Shown piece by piece: positions 42,593 through 45,047 of a stretch of 45,047 bases of DNA. Each line of letters starts with the position of its first letter. Position 1 is the first letter of the stretch. The notes under the pieces were generated by a model. The model worked only from the letters and a program-made list of their open reading frames with translations, was not told where the DNA came from and did not search any database. A program made the translations under genes and the position numbers. Source of the stretch: Opitutia bacterium UBA4506 (lineage in GTDB: Bacteria > Verrucomicrobiota > Verrucomicrobiia > Opitutales > Puniceicoccaceae); assembly GCA_002388665.1 (NCBI GenBank), contig DGMY01000005.1:1-45047 (forward strand), in the 5' to 3' direction.

Positions 42593-44833
42593 ATGAATAC
42601 TCATACCCACACCTCCTATCTGCGTTATCTCCTCTTCTTCTGCGTATTCTTCGGATTTCACCTCTCGGGCTCGGCGGCCAAAGCCACCTTTGAGGTGGTG
42701 AGCGATTGGGGTAGCGGATTTACGGGCTCGGTCACAGTAACCAACGATACGAGTGAACCCATGGAAGAATGGGAATTGTCCTTCGACTTCGCCGGGAGAA
42801 TCAGCTCCGCCTGGAATGCCGAACGCGTCTCTTCTCCCGACGGAACCTACACCTTCCAAAACGCGTCCTGGAACGGACGCTTGGCGCCGGGCAAATCAAC
42901 CTCCTTCGGTTTCACCGCCAGCCCCGGAAATGTGGGCACCGAGCAATTATCGAATTTCGCGTTCTCCGGTCAGGATTCAACCGATACACCCTCCGACGAG
43001 GCAGGCGATGACGCCAATAGTGGAACCGATGACGACTCGAATGAGAACTCCGGCGGCGATCAATCCGGCGGGGGTGATACTGACCAATCCGGCGGGGATA
43101 CGGGCGGGGACACCGGCGATCAATCCGGCGGGGACACCGGCGACCCATCCGGCGGTGACACCGGCGACCCATCCGGCGGAAGCGAAACGGAAGAACCCGG
43201 CGAAGACGATCCCAGCGAAGATCCGGGAGAGACTTCCAGCGGAGCCGTTGTGGAATTCGATGTGACCAGCTCTTGGTCCAACGGTTACACCGCCTACGTT
43301 CGTATGACCAACACCGGGACCGACACCATTGACGGATGGACAGTCCAATTCGACCTGAGCGACCCGATTGTAGATTTCTGGGGAGCCACTGGCGGAGACC
43401 AATCCGGAAACACCTACACCTTTTCCAACGAGAGCTGGAACGGGTCCATCCTTCCCGGTCAGACCATTTCATTCGGCCTTCAAGCCGGTGCAGCAAACAG
43501 CCAAACGATCTCCAACATCGTCCTCAATGACGGCAATCTCGGCGGAGAAGAGTCAGACGGGGAAGTAGCTGACGGCGGCGACACCTCAACTGGCGGCGAC
43601 ACGGGATCCGAAGGCTCGGACCCCGGAGATTCCGACGACAGCGGTGACAACGGAATCGGCGAGGACGACCCCGGCAACACCGATCCGGGTCCCATCACCT
43701 CCGGCAAGCGGGTCGTCGCTTACTTTCCAAGCTGGGGCATCTATCAGAAAGACTATCAAGTCGCAGACATTCCAGCCGGAAACCTGACCCATATCATCCA
43801 CGCCTTTGCTACCATCTCAGCAAGCGGCGAGATCGCCATCATTGACACTTGGGCCGACATCGAGATCCCAATGGGGCCCGACACCTGGAACACGCCTCTC
43901 CGCGGAAACTTCGGTGCCTATGCTCGCCTCAAAGAAGAACATCCCGACCTGCGCATCCTGATCGCCGTAGGCGGTTGGTACGACTCGGGCCGGTTCTCCG
44001 ATGTGGCCGCGACTGCTGCCGCCCGCCAGAAGTTTGCGCAGTCCGTGCGCGAGTTCTGCATCCAGTACGGCTTCGATGGAGTCGACCTCGACTGGGAGTA
44101 TCCGGTAGTCGCTACCGGTGCAAACCGCAATGTCCGCCCCGAAGATCGCGTCAACTACGCGAAGCTGGCCGCCGCGATTCGATCCGAGTTCGACGCCCAG
44201 AGCGCACTGGATGGGAAGACCTACGAAATCTCGGCAGCCACACCCGCTGGCTACGACAAGTTCGAGGAGATCGACTTGGCAGCACTTGCCGACGAACTCG
44301 ACTTCATCAACTTGATGGCCTACGACCTGCACGGGCGCTGGATACAAACCCAGACCGGACACAACGCCCCCCTCTTCGGGCATCCGAATGACCCCAACCC
44401 CCGCTATAACGTAGACAGCGCCGTCAGTGGATACCTCGACGCAGGAGTACCCCCTCAAAAACTAGTACTCGGCATTCCCGCATATGGCTACGGCTGGAGC
44501 GGAGCCCAGTCCGTCGTCCCCTTCGACTCAGCCTCTGGGATCGGCCCGGGGACTCTCCCTGCCGAACCAGGGTTCTATGACTACCGCACCGTCGCAGATC
44601 TCGCTCAACAGCACCCCAGCAACCTATTCTGGGACGAGGATGCACAAGCCTCCATCTACTACGACGGGTCCCTCTGGATCAGCTACGAGAGCCCTCGCTC
44701 CCTCACCCGGAAATTGAACTACATTGAAGAACGAGAACTCGGGGGAGCCATGTTCTGGGAAACTTCGACCGACATCCGGAACAACTCTCACCAAGATCAG
44801 CTCATGAAGATCGCCGGTGAAGCCTTGAAGTAA
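42593..44833 (+). CDS. Secreted GH18 chitinase with two CBM2-like modules
   Basis: The 746-residue enzyme has a signal peptide (about 1-28, ending SGSAA). Residues 30-125 and 218-312 are two CBM2-like chitin/cellulose-binding modules (DWGSGFTG, ASWNGRLAPG; SWSNGYTA, ESWNGSILPG), separated by Gly/Asp/Ser-rich linkers (about 128-215 and 316-370). Residues 371-746 are a GH18 domain with the catalytic DGVDLDWEYP (Glu502 as proton donor), the substrate-assist region LMAYDLHG and a closing AMFWETSTD. It hydrolyses chitin outside the cell. Start ATG is preceded by an AGGGG ribosome-binding sequence one base away. Confidence 0.95.
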   Translation: MNTHTHTSYLRYLLFFCVFFGFHLSGSAAKATFEVVSDWGSGFTGSVTVTNDTSEPMEEWELSFDFAGRISSAWNAERVSSPDGTYTFQNASWNGRLAPGKSTSFGFTASPGNVGTEQLSNFAFSGQDSTDTPSDEAGDDANSGTDDDSNENSGGDQSGGGDTDQSGGDTGGDTGDQSGGDTGDPSGGDTGDPSGGSETEEPGEDDPSEDPGETSSGAVVEFDVTSSWSNGYTAYVRMTNTGTDTIDGWTVQFDLSDPIVDFWGATGGDQSGNTYTFSNESWNGSILPGQTISFGLQAGAANSQTISNIVLNDGNLGGEESDGEVADGGDTSTGGDTGSEGSDPGDSDDSGDNGIGEDDPGNTDPGPITSGKRVVAYFPSWGIYQKDYQVADIPAGNLTHIIHAFATISASGEIAIIDTWADIEIPMGPDTWNTPLRGNFGAYARLKEEHPDLRILIAVGGWYDSGRFSDVAATAAARQKFAQSVREFCIQYGFDGVDLDWEYPVVATGANRNVRPEDRVNYAKLAAAIRSEFDAQSALDGKTYEISAATPAGYDKFEEIDLAALADELDFINLMAYDLHGRWIQTQTGHNAPLFGHPNDPNPRYNVDSAVSGYLDAGVPPQKLVLGIPAYGYGWSGAQSVVPFDSASGIGPGTLPAEPGFYDYRTVADLAQQHPSNLFWDEDAQASIYYDGSLWISYESPRSLTRKLNYIEERELGGAMFWETSTDIRNNSHQDQLMKIAGEALK
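43055..43182 (+). repeat. Tandem repeat encoding GGDTGDPS linker
   Basis: Within the chitinase gene, units of the form GAYCMATCCGGCGGNGAYACCGGC recur; the last three (from 43118, 43142 and 43166) are spaced 24 bp and nearly identical. They encode the disordered linker between the two CBM2-like modules. Such repeats can change copy number by slippage. Confidence 0.7.
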
Positions 44834-44950
44834 ACTCACCTATTTGCGATTCCGGGACATCTCATGACCTGCGCAACTCCATGTGGAGGGAATGCAAGGC
44901 TTCATGGGTGCCCCGGATCGCTGCTTTTCCGGCGTAGGTGACTGGCGTAG

Positions 44951-45047
44951 CTGAGGCGGTTTGCCTCAGGATTACCGCTCCGACGTGCAGAGGCGGGACG
45001 CCCCTGCCACTTTGTTGGCCACTTTCAGGATGGCTTTTACAACGTAG
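44951..45047. repeat. REP-like repeat downstream of chitinase gene
   Basis: CTGAGGC (44951-44957) pairs with GCCTCAG (44963-44969) around GGTTT. A second dyad (GGCGGG-ACG-CCC) lies near 44993-45004. The element runs to the window edge. I associate such GC-rich hairpin pairs with intergenic repeats in Puniceicoccales, from memory; not checked. Confidence 0.5.

Noticed and set aside
43055..43182. Repeats in the chitinase gene as a CRISPR or VNTR locus
   Set aside because: The repeats are in frame and encode a Gly/Asp linker between binding modules; there are no spacers.

Overview
The window looks like a chromosomal segment from a Verrucomicrobiota bacterium, probably the Opitutia/Puniceicoccales side and probably marine. 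The lineage call rests on a 52-residue small basic protein of the type shared by Verrucomicrobia and Chlamydiae (23389-23547), a coiled-coil protein I associate with Opitutae (30274-30558), and HUH/Y1 (RAYT-type) transposases. Sodium-coupled transporters, a chitinase and a lyase-like secreted protein suggest a marine, polysaccharide-using life. No rRNA, tRNA, CRISPR or prophage was seen; apart from the transposases this is ordinary chromosome with one striking accessory block.

Layout. 1-2045: the 5' end of a RAYT transposase cut by the window edge, then an NSS sodium symporter with an overlapping 48-residue membrane protein resembling the small subunit of MetPS-type transporters. 2177-17321: a FadL-type outer-membrane protein transcribed divergently from a five-gene-plus-PKS block: a 2092-aa reducing type I polyketide synthase (KS-AT-DH-ER-KR-ACP), a PhcB-like SAM methyltransferase, a six-TM hybrid kinase that looks like PhcS fused to PhcR, a PhcQ-like response regulator, and two further receivers joined to degenerate kinase domains. 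17338-24926: housekeeping genes (hisA, trhO, gadB, gluQ, a LpxH-like phosphoesterase, small proteins, nth, a secreted protein). 25056-36986: a full RAYT transposase, recQ, a DASS anion transporter, an FmdB-like protein without cysteines, a Pmp3-family peptide, a Nif3-like protein, aroQ, an SBF-like transporter overlapping add, a TPR/FGE-like membrane protein and a DUF2288 protein. 37090-44833: secreted proteins (lyase-like with a CBM96-like domain; DUF1254/DUF1214; a GH18 chitinase with two CBM2-like modules) and a lone receiver. Hairpin repeats occupy 40073-40103 and 44951-45047.

The main discovery candidate is 3548-17321. In Ralstonia, PhcB makes a 3-hydroxy fatty acid methyl ester from fatty-acid-pathway precursors and PhcS/PhcR/PhcQ sense it. 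Here the same kinds of parts sit behind a dedicated reducing PKS with a B-type (LDD) ketoreductase and no thioesterase. The inference is a cell-cell signalling system in which a PKS builds the acyl chain and the methyltransferase converts it to an ester signal read by the adjacent kinase. None of the regulators carries a DNA-binding domain, so the output lies elsewhere. The FadL neighbour could handle a lipid ligand. Family calls are from reading motifs by eye; no searches were run.
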